A stretch of DNA of 64,000 nt from contig BROI01000023.1 of NCBI GenBank assembly GCA_027923505.1, positions 248,001-312,000 on the forward strand, given 5' to 3'. The position numbers and the translations under genes were made by a program. This DNA comes from Mayamaea pseudoterrestris. Its lineage: Eukaryota > Bacillariophyta > Bacillariophyceae > Sellaphorales > Sellaphoraceae. The notes beneath the pieces were generated by a model. That model made no database searches. It saw only the letters and a list, made by a program, of their open reading frames with translations, and was not told where the DNA came from. Below, piece after piece: positions 10,937 to 22,030 of this stretch (positions are counted from its first letter, which is position 1; every line of letters starts with the position of its first letter).

Positions 10937-13900
10937 ATCACTGAGCTACTTGGATGCCATGGAGGGGTTTCACCACGCCAAATGAACATACGGGACAAGG
11001 GTTTGGCCATGCAGATGCTCATTGGATGCTCCATTGGTGCACCAGTGGCGCCTTCTAGGCAGATGCCCCTACAACTGGCGCTCAGAAGGATTTTCCTTCT
11101 CGCCGTCACTGAGCTACTTGGATGCCATGGAGGGGTTTCACCACACCAAATGAACATACGGGACAAGGGTTTGGCCATGCAGATGCTCATTGGATGCTCC
11201 ATTGGTGCACCAGTGGCGCCTTCTAGGCAGATGCCCCTTCAACTGGCGCTCAGAAGGATTTTCCTTCTCGCCATCACTGAGCTACTTGGATGCCATGGAG
11301 GGGTTTCACCACGCCAAATGAACATATGGGACAAGGGTTTGGCCATGCAGATGCTCATTGGATGCTCCATTGGTGCACCAGTGGCGCCTTCTAGGCAGAT
11401 GCCCCTTCAACTGGCGCTCAGAAGGTTTTTCCTTCTCCCACTGAGCTACTTGGATGCCATGGAGGGGTTTCACCACGCCAAATGAACATACGGGACAAGG
11501 GTTTGGCCATGCAGGTGCTCATTGGATGCTCCATTGGTGCACCAGTGGCGCCTTCTAGGCAGATGCCCCTACAAGTGGCGCTCAGAAGGATTTTCCTTCT
11601 CGCCGTCACTGAGCTACTTGGATGCCATGGAGGGGTTTCACCACGCCAAATGAACATACGGGACAAGGGTTTGGCCATGCAGATGCTCATTGGATGCTCC
11701 ATTGGTGCACCAGTGGCGCCTTCTAGGCAGATGCCCCTACAACTGGCGCTCAGAAGGATTTTCCTTCTCGCCGTCACTGAGCTACTTGGATGCCATGGAG
11801 GGGTTTCACCACGCCAAATGAACATACGGGACAAGGGTTTGGCCATGCAGGTGCTCATTGGATGCTCCATTGGTGCACCAGTGGCGCCTTCTAGGCAGAT
11901 GCCCCTACAAGTGGCGCTCAGAAGGATTTTCCTTCTCGCCGTCACTGAGCTACTTGGATGCCATGGAGGGGTTTCACCACGCCAAATGAACATACGGGAC
12001 AAGGGTTTGGACATGCAGGTGCTCATTGGATGCTCCATTGGTGCACCAGTGGCGCCTTCTAGGCAGATGCCCCTTCAACTGGCGCTCAGAAGGATTTTCC
12101 TTCTCGCCGTCACTGAGCTACTTGGATGCCATGGAGGGGTTTCACCACGCCAAATGAACATACGGGACAAGGGTTTGGCCATGCAGATGCTCATTGGATG
12201 CTCCATTGGTGCACCAGTGGCACCTTCTAGGCAGATGCCCCTTCAACTGGCGCTCAGAAGGATTTTCCTTCTCGCCGTCACTGAGCTACTTGGATGCCAT
12301 GGAGGGGTTTCACCACGCCAAATGAACATACGGGACAAGGGTTTGGCCATGCAGGTGCTCATTGGATGCTCCATTGGTGCACCAGTGGCGCCTTCTAGGC
12401 AGATGCCCCTTCAAGTGGCGCTCAGAAGGATTTTCCTTCTCGCCGTCACTGAGCTACGTGGATGCCATGGAGGGGTTTCACCACGCCAAATGAACATACG
12501 GGACAAGGGTTTGGCCATGCAGATGCTCATTGGATGCTCCATTGGTGCACCAGTGGCGCCTTCTAGGCAGATGCCCCTACAAGTGGCGCTCAGAAGGATT
12601 TTCCTTCTCGCCGTCACTGAGCTACTTGGATGCCATGGAGGGGTTTCACCACGCCAAATGAACATACGGGACAAGGGTTTGGCCATGCAGGTGCTCATTG
12701 GATGCTCCATTGGTGCACCAGTGGCGCCTTCTAGGCAGATGCCCCTACAAGTGGCGCTCAGAAGGATTTTCCTTCTCGCCGTCACTGAGCTACTTGGATG
12801 CCATGGAGGGGTTTCACCACGCCAAATGAACATATGGGACAAGGGTTTGGCCATGCAGCCATCACTGAGCTACTTGGATGCCATGGAGGGGTTTCACCAC
12901 GCCAAATGAACATACGGGACAAGGGTTTGGCCATGCAGATGCTCATTGGATGCTCCATTGGTGCACCAGTGGCGCCTTCTAGGCAGATGCCCCTACAACT
13001 GGCGCTCAGAAGGATTTTCCTTCTCGCCGTCACTGAGCTACTTGGATGCCATGGAGGGGTTTCACCACACCAAATGAACATACGGGACAAGGGTTTGGCC
13101 ATGCAGATGCTCATTGGATGCTCCATTGGTGCACCAGTGGCGCCTTCTAGGCAGATGCCCCTTCAACTGGCGCTCAGAAGGATTTTCCTTCTCGCCATCA
13201 CTGAGCTACTTGGATGCCATGGAGGGGTTTCACCACGCCAAATGAACATATGGGACAAGGGTTTGGCCATGCAGATGCTCATTGGATGCTCCATTGGTGC
13301 ACCAGTGGCGCCTTCTAGGCAGATGCCCCTTCAACTGGCGCTCAGAAGGTTTTTCCTTCTCCCACTGAGCTACTTGGATGCCATGGAGGGGTTTCACCAC
13401 GCCAAATGAACATACGGGACAAGGGTTTGGCCATGCAGGTGCTCATTGGATGCTCCATTGGTGCACCAGTGGCGCCTTCTAGGCAGATGCCCCTACAAGT
13501 GGCGCTCAGAAGGATTTTCCTTCTCGCCGTCACTGAGCTACTTGGATGCCATGGAGGGGTTTCACCACGCCAAATGAACATACGGGACAAGGGTTTGGCC
13601 ATGCAGATGCTCATTGGATGCTCCATTGGTGCACCAGTGGCGCCTTCTAGGCAGATGCCCCTACAACTGGCGCTCAGAAGGATTTTCCTTCTCGCCGTCA
13701 CTGAGCTACTTGGATGCCATGGAGGGGTTTCACCACGCCAAATGAACATACGGGACAAGGGTTTGGCCATGCAGGTGCTCATTGGATGCTCCATTGGTGC
13801 ACCAGTGGCGCCTTCTAGGCAGATGCCCCTACAAGTGGCGCTCAGAAGGATTTTCCTTCTCGCCGTCACTGAGCTACTTGGATGCCATGGAGGGGTTTCA

Positions 13901-14784
13901 CCACGCCAAATGAACATACGGGACAAGGGTTTGGACATGCAGGTGCTCATTGGATGCTCCATTGGTGCACCAGTGGCGCCTTCTAGGCAGATGCCCCTTC
14001 AACTGGCGCTCAGAAGGATTTTCCTTCTCGCCGTCACTGAGCTACTTGGATGCCATGGAGGGGTTTCACCACGCCAAATGAACATACGGGACAAGGGTTT
14101 GGCCATGCAGATGCTCATTGGATGCTCCATTGGTGCACCAGTGGCACCTTCTAGGCAGATGCCCCTTCAACTGGCGCTCAGAAGGATTTTCCTTCTCGCC
14201 GTCACTGAGCTACTTGGATGCCATGGAGGGGTTTCACCACGCCAAATGAACATACGGGACAAGGGTTTGGCCATGCAGGTGCTCATTGGATGCTCCATTG
14301 GTGCACCAGTGGCGCCTTCTAGGCAGATGCCCCTTCAAGTGGCGCTCAGAAGGATTTTCCTTCTCGCCGTCACTGAGCTACGTGGATGCCATGGAGGGGT
14401 TTCACCACGCCAAATGAACATACGGGACAAGGGTTTGGCCATGCAGATGCTCATTGGATGCTCCATTGGTGCACCAGTGGCGCCTTCTAGGCAGATGCCC
14501 CTACAAGTGGCGCTCAGAAGGATTTTCCTTCTCGCCGTCACTGAGCTACTTGGATGCCATGGAGGGGTTTCACCACGCCAAATGAACATACGGGACAAGG
14601 GTTTGGCCATGCAGGTGCTCATTGGATGCTCCATTGGTGCACCAGTGGCGCCTTCTAGGCAGATGCCCCTACAAGTGGCGCTCAGAAGGATTTTCCTTCT
14701 CGCCGTCACTGAGCTACTTGGATGCCATGGAGGGGTTTCACCACGCCAAATGAACATATGGGACAAGGGTTTGGCCATGCAGGT
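10937..14784. repeat. Tandem duplication of a ~1924-bp block inside the satellite
   Basis: The block 10937-12860 recurs at 12861-14784. Shared rare markers include the shortened GGTTTTTCCTTCTCCCACTG unit (about 11430 and 13354) and the GAGCTACGTGGATGCC unit (about 12461 and 14385). The join at 12857 (CCATGCAGCCATCACTGAGC) fuses two partial units. The length is about 11.5 units. Confidence 0.85.
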
Positions 14785-16807
14785 GCTCATTGGATGCTCC
14801 ATTGGTGCACCAGTGGCGCCTTCTAGGCAGATGCCCCTACAACTGGCGCTCAGAAGGTATTTCCTTCTCGCCGTCACTGAGCTACGTGGATGCCATGGAG
14901 GGGTTTCACCACGCCAAATGAACATACGGGACAAGGGTTTGGCCATGCAGGTGCTCATTGGATGCTCCATTGGTGCACCAGTGGCGCCTTCTAGGCAGAT
15001 GAGCCTTCAAGTGGCGCTCAGAAGGATTTTCCTTCTCGCCGTCACTGAGCTACTTGGATGCCATGGAAGTGTTTCCCCACGCCAAATGAACATATGTGGC
15101 AAGAATTTGTCCATGCAGGTGCTCATAGGATGCTCCATTGGTGCACCAGTGGCGCCTTCTAGGCAGATGCCCCTTCAAGTGGCGCTCAGAAGGGATTTCC
15201 TTCTCGCCGTCACTGAGCTACTTGGATGCCATCGAGGGGTTTCACCACGCCAAATGAACATACGGGACAAGGGTTTGAACATGCAGGTGCTCATTGGATG
15301 CTCCATTGGTGCACCAGTGGCGCCTTCTAGGCAGATGCCCCTACAACTGGCGCTCAGAAGGATTTTCCTTCTCGCCGTCACTGAGCTACTTGGATGCCAT
15401 GGAGGGGTTTCACCACACCAAATGAACATACGGGACAAGGGTTTGGCCATGCAGGTGCTCATTGGATGCTCCATTGGTGCACCAGTGGCGCCTTCTAGGC
15501 AGATGCCCCTACAAGTGGCGCTCAGAAGGATTTTCCTTCTCGCCGTCACTGAGCTACTTGGATGCCATGGAGGGGTTTCACCACGCCAAATGAACATACG
15601 GGACAAGGGTTTGGCCATGCAGGTGCTCATTGGATGCTCCATTGGTGCACCAGTGGCACCTTCTAGGCAGATGCCCCTACAAGTGGTGCTCAGAAGGATT
15701 TTCCTTCTCGCCATCACTGAGCTACTTGGATGCCATGGAGGGGTTTCACCACGCCAAATGAACATATGGGACAAGGGTTTGTCCATGCAGGTGCTCATAG
15801 GATGCTCCATTGGTGCACATGCAGGTGCTCATAGGATGCTCCATTGGTGCACCAGTGGCACCTTCTAGGCAGATGCCCCTACAAGTGGCGCTCAGAAGGA
15901 TTTTCCTTCTCGCCGTCACTGAGCTACTTGGATGCCATGGAGGGGTTTCACCACGCCAAATGAACATACGGGACAAGGGTTTGGCCATGCAGGTGCTCAT
16001 TGGATGCTCCATTGGTGCACCAGTGGCGCCTTCTAGGCAGATGCCCCTACAACTGGCGCTCAGAAGGATTTTCCTTCTCGCCGTCACTGAGCTACTTGGA
16101 TGCCATGGAGGGGTTTCACCACGCCAAATGAACATATGGGACAAGGGTTTGGCCATGCAGGTGCTCATTGGATGCTCCATTGGTGCACCAGTGGCGCCTT
16201 CTAGGCAGATGACCCTTCAACTGGCGCTCAGAAGGATTTTCCTTCTCGCCGTCACTGAGCTACTTGGATGCCATGGAGGGGTTTCACCACGCCAAATGAA
16301 CATACGGGACAAGGGTTTGGCCATGCAGGTGCTCATTGGATGCTCCATTGGTGCACCAGTGGCACCTTTTAGGCTGATGCCCCTACAAGTGGTGCTCAGA
16401 AGGATTTTCCTTCTTGCCATCACTGAGCTACTTGGATGCCATGGATGGGTTTCACTACGCCATATGAACATATGGAACAAGGACTTGGCCATGCAGGTGC
16501 TCATTGGATGCTCCATTGGTGCACCAGTGGCGCCTTCTAAACAGATGCCCCTACAAGTGGCGCTCAGAAGGATTTTCCTTCTTGCCGTCACTGAGCTACT
16601 TGGATGCCATGGAGGGGTTTCACCACGCCAAATGAACATATGGGACAAGAGTTTGAACATACAGGTGCTCATTGGATGCTCCATTGGTGCACCAGTGGCG
16701 CCTTCTAGGCAGATGCCCCTTCAACTGGCGCTCAGAAGGATTTTCCTTCTCGCCATCACTGAGCTACTTGGATGCCATGGAGGTGTTTCAACACGCCAAA
16801 TGAACAT

Positions 16808-17339
16808 GCTTCTTGTTAAACCATGCATAAACTGCATCTCACCAAAGCATTCCCATTAACTGGTGACTGGTGGTGTTTGCGTGCGTGAAGCGCGCGAAAG
16901 CCGTTGCTCCATGTTTAACGGTTGATCCTACCACTCCCCGCTCCATGATTGTGTTGCCCATTGAGTGTGTACCTATAGCAACGGTCGTTTCCTGCTTGTG
17001 TACGTACCGGGTCTTACTTGGTACAATTCTGACAAAACCCGTTGACCGTTATCGAGTCCTGAGAGGCTTTGTCAGCGTAAAAATTTGTGTAGACCTTGTT
17101 ACGAAAACGTGTTTCGTGCGCCGGAATTTGCACTGCCACGGGCGGAAGGGTCCGATCTGACGAGAGTCAGACCGAACTACGTGTTCTTGGTGTCTACGTC
17201 TTCTACGATAGGTAATATCAAGCAGCATGTTTTTGTGAAGTATTTGCTAAGTAATTCCTTTGTTTACAGATTCTATTAGTAGTTTATGAAATCACAATGT
17301 TACGAATGTTATATATTAATGTCCTGTCCTTGTTGTTTC
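16808..17339. other. Intergenic DNA after the satellite
   Basis: A single-copy stretch between the satellite edge and the stop of the next gene. It contains a small hairpin (CTGAC-GAGA-GTCAG near 17157-17170) but no convincing coding sequence; the short open frames have neither a start context nor recognisable composition. Confidence 0.6.
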
Positions 17340-19034
17340 TCAATGCTTCGTGCGAGCATCGCGCTTGGCAGCAGCATTCTTCGTGTTAAAAGCGTAATGG
17401 CATACCGCGCTACCCCAATAAAGGACTGACAGAAGCACAAGCAAAGTCTTCTGAAACGTCGTGAGCTTAAAGATTGAACGACCTTGGACTTTAGCGCGCT
17501 TGGCTTGAGGCTGTTCCGACGCCGCTGCCTTGACCTTCGCCTCATACTTGGCCTTGATATCCGCAAGATGCTTCTTTTGCAAAGCATCGCGGTTCGCCGC
17601 ACGCTCCGACTCGAGACGCTTCACCAACGCGTAAAATTCCTTGCGTTTGATGTCGATTTCAGCCTGTTCGGCAGCTTCCGCGGCAGCCGACTTGCCAAAG
17701 CAATAGCCGGTGACGCGTTGAAAGACGTTAGCGCTTGGGACGACGGCCTCTTTGACAATCGAAGCGCCCGACTCCTGCGTCTGCTCCAATGATTTCACAG
17801 TGACTTCCTCCGGTACAAGAATGGAAGTAGGAATGGTGGCGTTAGCTGGCGTCAAAGTAACCGGCGGAAGGATGGACGGCGGAGCAATCACGCGCGGCGT
17901 GATCAACGGTGGCACAATCAACGTTGCTACGACAGCTGACTCGACATTTGCGGTAGCTGGAGCAACAGAAGACGCCTTGATGGAACCAAACGTGGATGTC
18001 AGCAACACGCGGAAAGCAACGAGCCGTTCAACGACGATTGACCAAACGTATCCGAACGAGCCAGTGAACTGCTCGCCAGCAGCAATGACACGATCAACGC
18101 CGAAAGAGTGCAAGGAGTGGAACAGATTGCTCATCTGCATACGAGCGGCAATGATCCGAGACGATAGAGCAGTCTGGAAGGAAACGGATGTCTCCGCGAT
18201 CTGCTCGCAAAAAGCAAAGAGAATTGACTGGAAAGAATATGACAACGCTTTGAGCTGCTCGCGAGCAACGACAAGACGATCGGAAACGGCGGAACAAAAA
18301 GAATTGATCGAGCCAACCATCTGCTCGCGAGCAGCAAAAATACCATCGCGGACCGTCGTCTGAACGTCAGCGCACGACTGCACGGCGGAAACGGACGACA
18401 ACGCAACCCTCTCTCGAACAACACCAACACGCTCGATAACGACAGAATGCAAAGACGCGGACGAAATTTTTGTAGTTTTGTAAATTGCAGACATGGATTC
18501 GATGGAAAAAGCCTGGAGTTCCGCAATGCGATGAATCAAATTGCGACGCATAAAGTCCAAGACAACGGTCGTCCACTCCGTCGCAATCTTGACCGAGGAC
18601 GACAAGCTCGCCAGCTGCTCGTCATCCCAGAGACGGACAAGCGGAGTGCGTCGAGGGTAACGGAGAAGATGGATCTGCGTAATAAGGTCGTTGTAAAAGC
18701 TCCCCAACTGCTCCTCGTCCCAAAGTCGAACGAGAGGAGTGCGACGCGGGTAGCGTAGCAGATGAACCTGCGTCTCAAGGTCGTTGTAAAAGCTCATCGC
18801 GCCGTCCGACAGCTGCGAAATAATCGACTTGCGACGCGGATAACGAAGAAACTGAACTTCCGTCTCCAAGTCCGTGTAGAAGCGATGAGCGCCATTCGCA
18901 AGCAGCGAAACAACCTGCTGCGCCGACGGCGACTGGCGCATCGGATACAAGTCGACATTGCGAACGATTCCACCCGCGAGCGCAGCAAAGACAGCGCCCA
19001 AGGCGAGTGCGATGATATAACGGTGCATGATCAT
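17340..19034 (-). CDS. Signal-peptide membrane protein with tandem 31-residue repeats (unknown function)
   Basis: Not a recognised family. The 564 residues read as: hydrophobic signal or anchor (4-21); three direct repeats of 31 residues at about 51-142, each with FYNDLETQ, LLRYPRR and LVRLWDEEQL elements; a long helical region (about 145-370) of degenerate 27-30-residue repeats with a DRLVVAREQL-type core; a Val/Ile/Thr/Pro-rich stretch (about 370-430); a charged coiled-coil-like segment (EIDIKRKEFYALVKRLESE and on, about 455-510); and a hydrophobic segment (about 528-550) followed by a basic tail. The second hydrophobic segment would anchor the C-terminus in a membrane. The start is the first of two ATGs, in a sequence context nearly identical to the start of the gene at 61892. 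Layout suggests an endomembrane or wall-associated structural protein; that is inference. Confidence 0.7.
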   Translation of the reverse strand: MIMHRYIIALALGAVFAALAGGIVRNVDLYPMRQSPSAQQVVSLLANGAHRFYTDLETEVQFLRYPRRKSIISQLSDGAMSFYNDLETQVHLLRYPRRTPLVRLWDEEQLGSFYNDLITQIHLLRYPRRTPLVRLWDDEQLASLSSSVKIATEWTTVVLDFMRRNLIHRIAELQAFSIESMSAIYKTTKISSASLHSVVIERVGVVRERVALSSVSAVQSCADVQTTVRDGIFAAREQMVGSINSFCSAVSDRLVVAREQLKALSYSFQSILFAFCEQIAETSVSFQTALSSRIIAARMQMSNLFHSLHSFGVDRVIAAGEQFTGSFGYVWSIVVERLVAFRVLLTSTFGSIKASSVAPATANVESAVVATLIVPPLITPRVIAPPSILPPVTLTPANATIPTSILVPEEVTVKSLEQTQESGASIVKEAVVPSANVFQRVTGYCFGKSAAAEAAEQAEIDIKRKEFYALVKRLESERAANRDALQKKHLADIKAKYEAKVKAAASEQPQAKRAKVQGRSIFKLTTFQKTLLVLLSVLYWGSAVCHYAFNTKNAAAKRDARTKH

Positions 19035-19262
19035 GGTAATGATGATAGTAAAAGCTTTGATAGCAATTGTAACAGCGGGTCAATTCAAGTGGCAGCGTAA
19101 CGAGAATTGTGAGCACTTGGCGTAGCTTGAAAAGAGACTGAATGGAGGAGATTCAATCACAAAAACGGATCGACCGGTCGGAAACGGGATTGAGACCGGT
19201 CGGAGTCGCACAAAACGGGATTGAAACTGGTCGGAGTCGCGAAACGTGCACGTTTCTCGAGT
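19035..19262 (-). promoter_or_regulatory. Upstream region with repeated ACCGGTCGG/AAACGGG elements
   Basis: Lies 5' of the gene starting at 19034. Two imperfect copies of AAACGGGATTGA followed by GGTCGGAGTCGC lie at 19181-19240, preceded by GACCGGTCGG at 19172-19181. CGTTTCTCGAG (about 19250) also occurs upstream of the gene at 61892. The last bases before the start, read on the gene strand, are ATCATCATTACCATG, matching that gene as well. Confidence 0.6.
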
Positions 19263-20016
19263 CGCAGCGGTGATGGCTCTCAGACGCCGGCGTGTATCGG
19301 ACCGGGACTAATCGACATCGCCTCTCCAACACAACATCATTTCGACATTTTGACGATGGCTGCATTGTCAAGGCTTGGAGAGTCTCGAGGCGAAATATGT
19401 GTCTTCGATGTGTGAAGCGTTATGCTTGCAATGACAGTCGCCTACGGTAGTTGATTTGTTCTTAACGAGAGATTAGCTACCACAGCGATTCAAGCGACGG
19501 GCTGGGCTGTTTGGTCGCTCTGCTTTGCATGTATCGCGAGTCGCGATGCCGCGACGTACCCCTGCCGGTATTTATATGTGCCTGATTCTTGTCGAAGAAT
19601 GTCGACTGTTTTCAAGGTGTGTGGTTCGGCAGACGGTGACATGTTTGCTCAAAGGATAGAGCATGAGCGTCAGAATAAATAGCAATAATGACGATGTGAT
19701 GAATGTCGTTCAATAGCTGCTTCACCAATGGTGGCATGGAACGTCAGCTTTTCTTGTAGCGAACTGGAACCAAAAGCAATATTACTTCGAACATTTGCTC
19801 ATGCCGATTTGACAGCTTTGTGTCTTTTGAGCTATGATCGTATAATGTTTAATACGTACTACGCAAGACCTTTAGAGAGAAATAGTTGATATTTTCAAAC
19901 TAAATATATTGTTATGATGGGTCCGAAACCTCTTAAGTTTTGTTTTTCTTGTTTGGGAGCTGCAGTGACCAGTCGGCCAATGAGTAGCAGCAGGAATCCT
20001 CGGGCAACGATGCCTC
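19263..20016. other. Intergenic DNA, no gene seen
   Basis: About 750 bases between two minus-strand genes. It should hold the 5' region of the 19034 gene and the 3' end of the next one. No sustained coding frame, RNA gene or repeat is visible. Confidence 0.5.
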
Positions 20017-21876
20017 CTATGCAGATTCGTCGTCGTCTTCATCCAGCCATGGCTCCTTGGAATAGTCCCAGAAGGAGTCTGGAATGTAACCAGCCGCGCT
20101 TCGCACGTACGCGAAGGAAGGCTCGGTAACCAGATCAGTCGCATTGATGCATTTCCATGCGGGTGTTGCTGGCATGCATGGCTCGTCAACAATCAAATCA
20201 TTTGTGGCGTCGCTTCTAAACTCAGCAGTGGCTTCACTATCCAGCTGCAATTTGTCAACAGCTCGCTGGAGTGACGACAAGCTTTTGGGTCTCATGGTGA
20301 GAGTAACCATTGTTGGTTCCTCGACAGGAATGGTATCATTGGCAGCAGCAGAGCCAAATGCCTCAACAGGACACGACTCGGTCATTGACTCCGTCATCGA
20401 CTCGCTCGTCTCCTCCGTGACAGTGGTTTCTGTCGCCGAGAAGACGGACGTAGTAGCGTCGCATGGAGTGACCGAGTCGGCCCACGATCCTTCCTGCTCG
20501 CTATCATCAGCCTTATTCTTCTTGTTCTTTCGGCCTCGCTTGCCGCGACGACGCTTCTTCTTCTCGAGCGTCGGTGTGTCTAGCGCAGCAATAGTCTCAA
20601 TTACTCCGCAATTCTGAGACTGGACAGTAGCATTGTCCGCGATCGATACAATGCTAGATTCGTCGTCCGTCACCTCGACAGCTATTGACTGGTCGGTAAC
20701 TTGCTTCTTGCGGCGACGGTTGCGGTGTATCTTGGTATTTGTAGGCTGGAGTGTGATATCCTCCTTGTCCTCCTCGACAGTCGACATCGAGCTCAACTCG
20801 CTTTCTTCAATCTGCACCATCAGAGCGTCAGTGACTGGCATAGCATCAATATCCTCATACTTTGAGTTCAGAGCAGTTGTTGCTTCATACACAGGTGGCT
20901 CACTAGCGATAACCTCCTCTTCCGTAAGGATCGTGGCTTCCTCAGATTCGACTTTCGTCTCGTCCAAGAAATGAAGCAGTGCTTCGACCATCACTGCAAC
21001 GCTCGCGTCGCTCGGCGCCGTCACCATTTCAGTGACGGTTGCATCGTCTTCCAAAGGCAGCGTCGCCGATGATTGGATACCTTCGGTGGCTGTAAATTGT
21101 TGCGGCTCAATTGATTCCTCCGCCAGCAAATCCTCGGCAATCTTGTTGCTCGCTTGGACTGTATTGCATTTCTCTTCAGCGTCGACGCAGTCCTCGACAT
21201 GTTTATTTTGCTTCTTCTCGCGACACAATTGATAATCGAGCCACAGGGGTTGCAATCGTTGGCACCCCCGCACATCAAGCTCCGGCAATGGAAGTCTAGC
21301 TGCTATGAGTAGTTCTTCCACTGTCTGGCATGGACTCGGGTCGCTGAGATAGTTGTCGGTAATGAACTGGAGCATGGCATCCCAATTCTCTTGGCATATT
21401 TTTGCTCTTTTTATTGAGGATTCTCTCCACTCTTTGTTGATGCGTCGACGATAGAAGTATTCGGCAATTGGCCGGCGTATGGCTTTGTAGATCAGGTCGA
21501 GCAAGCCGAGCAGCGCAAAGGCTGGTAGAAGAGCCCAGACGAAAGAGTTGAGAAGCTCGTGCATGCAGTCGTCAGCGATGATATTGTCGGTGTGACTGCT
21601 GCTTGTCGCGGCGTCGTTGTTTGCTGCATTCTTGGTGGCGGTATTGGAAGCGATCAAATAGCTGGTAGGGCATTCCATGGCCGTCTTGATGGATTGATTG
21701 GTTTCGGTCGTGATTGATCCGCACTGCTCGAGATACGTCAGGACGATCGGCGTGTTTTCGAGCCAGGGCTGCTCCAAGAGCCGCGCAAAGTCGCTGCCGC
21801 TGCTGGCAGCAACGACCTTTGTCACGGTGGATAGCATGACGGCGATGAGAGCGACGAAGGGACGCAAGTATACCAT
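20017..21876 (-). CDS. Type I-like membrane protein with acidic, low-complexity cytoplasmic region (unknown function)
   Basis: Not a recognised family. The 619 residues begin with a signal peptide (about 3-23, ending VVAAS), followed by a short lumenal segment of about 85 residues with Asn-x-Thr/Ser sites and a few Cys. A transmembrane helix follows (about 109-131, FVWALLPAFALLGLLDLIY) and then a basic stop-transfer (KAIRRP, then YRRR). The rest is a soluble region: a helical part with ENWDAMLQF, long Glu/Thr/Ser/Val-rich low complexity, a strongly basic cluster (KKKRRRGKRGRKNKKNK) and an acidic C-terminus ending WLDEDDDESA. This order (signal, lumenal part, helix, basic cluster, acidic Trp-containing tail) is the same as in the protein starting at 61892. 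The start is the first ATG and gives the signal peptide. Confidence 0.7.
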   Translation of the reverse strand: MVYLRPFVALIAVMLSTVTKVVAASSGSDFARLLEQPWLENTPIVLTYLEQCGSITTETNQSIKTAMECPTSYLIASNTATKNAANNDAATSSSHTDNIIADDCMHELLNSFVWALLPAFALLGLLDLIYKAIRRPIAEYFYRRRINKEWRESSIKRAKICQENWDAMLQFITDNYLSDPSPCQTVEELLIAARLPLPELDVRGCQRLQPLWLDYQLCREKKQNKHVEDCVDAEEKCNTVQASNKIAEDLLAEESIEPQQFTATEGIQSSATLPLEDDATVTEMVTAPSDASVAVMVEALLHFLDETKVESEEATILTEEEVIASEPPVYEATTALNSKYEDIDAMPVTDALMVQIEESELSSMSTVEEDKEDITLQPTNTKIHRNRRRKKQVTDQSIAVEVTDDESSIVSIADNATVQSQNCGVIETIAALDTPTLEKKKRRRGKRGRKNKKNKADDSEQEGSWADSVTPCDATTSVFSATETTVTEETSESMTESMTESCPVEAFGSAAANDTIPVEEPTMVTLTMRPKSLSSLQRAVDKLQLDSEATAEFRSDATNDLIVDEPCMPATPAWKCINATDLVTEPSFAYVRSAAGYIPDSFWDYSKEPWLDEDDDESA

Positions 21877-22030
21877 TGTGATTGTCTTTTATGAGCGGTA
21901 ACAAGACTGTCTCCTTTCCAAAATTGTGTGGGTTTCGCCCCGTGGAGCGGTCCAAAGTGATCGTGCGCCGAAACGGACAAACCGACCGGTTTTTTGCTTC
22001 GTTTGAGAAACGGCCGAAGCAAAGAAACGG
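21877..22030 (-). promoter_or_regulatory. Upstream region with AAACGGAC/ACCGGT elements
   Basis: On the 5' side of the gene starting at 21876. GAAACGGAC occurs twice (about 21969 and 22024), GAGAAACGG once (about 22006) and GACCGGT once (about 21984). The same short words crowd the upstream regions of the genes starting at 19034 and 61892. TGACGTCA-like TTGACGTCACC lies just beyond, at about 22036. Confidence 0.55.

Larger units (their letters stand above)
3487..16807. repeat. 168-bp satellite array, about 79 units
   Basis: A head-to-tail satellite. Each unit carries landmarks such as GTGCTCATTGGATGCTCC, GGCGCTCAGAAGGATTTTCC, GAGCTACTTGGATGCCATGG and CGCCAAATGAACATACGGGA, spaced 168 bp apart. 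The span of 13.3 kb corresponds to about 79 units. Units are mostly very similar. A limited set of alternating variants recurs (GGCGCC/GGCACC, CACGCC/CACACC, CATACGG/CATATGG, CAGGTGC/CAGATGC), which points to homogenisation by unequal exchange or gene conversion. Because 168 is divisible by three, one frame on each strand stays open for many units. This is an arithmetic by-product and not evidence of a gene: other units in the same frame carry TAG or TAA. A unit close to nucleosome length is typical of centromeric or subtelomeric satellites, but location on the chromosome cannot be seen. Confidence 0.95.

Noticed and set aside
3487-16807. CRISPR-like or other array of direct repeats with spacers
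   Set aside because: The units abut with no unique spacers and the window is clearly nuclear eukaryotic DNA.
3607-16859. Very long open frames on both strands through the satellite (up to 820 codons)
   Set aside because: They follow from a unit length divisible by three. Both strands are open at once, other units carry stops, and variants change residues as readily as silent sites.
16870-17160. 96-codon frame just after the satellite
   Set aside because: It lacks an ATG start and has no coding-like pattern or domain.
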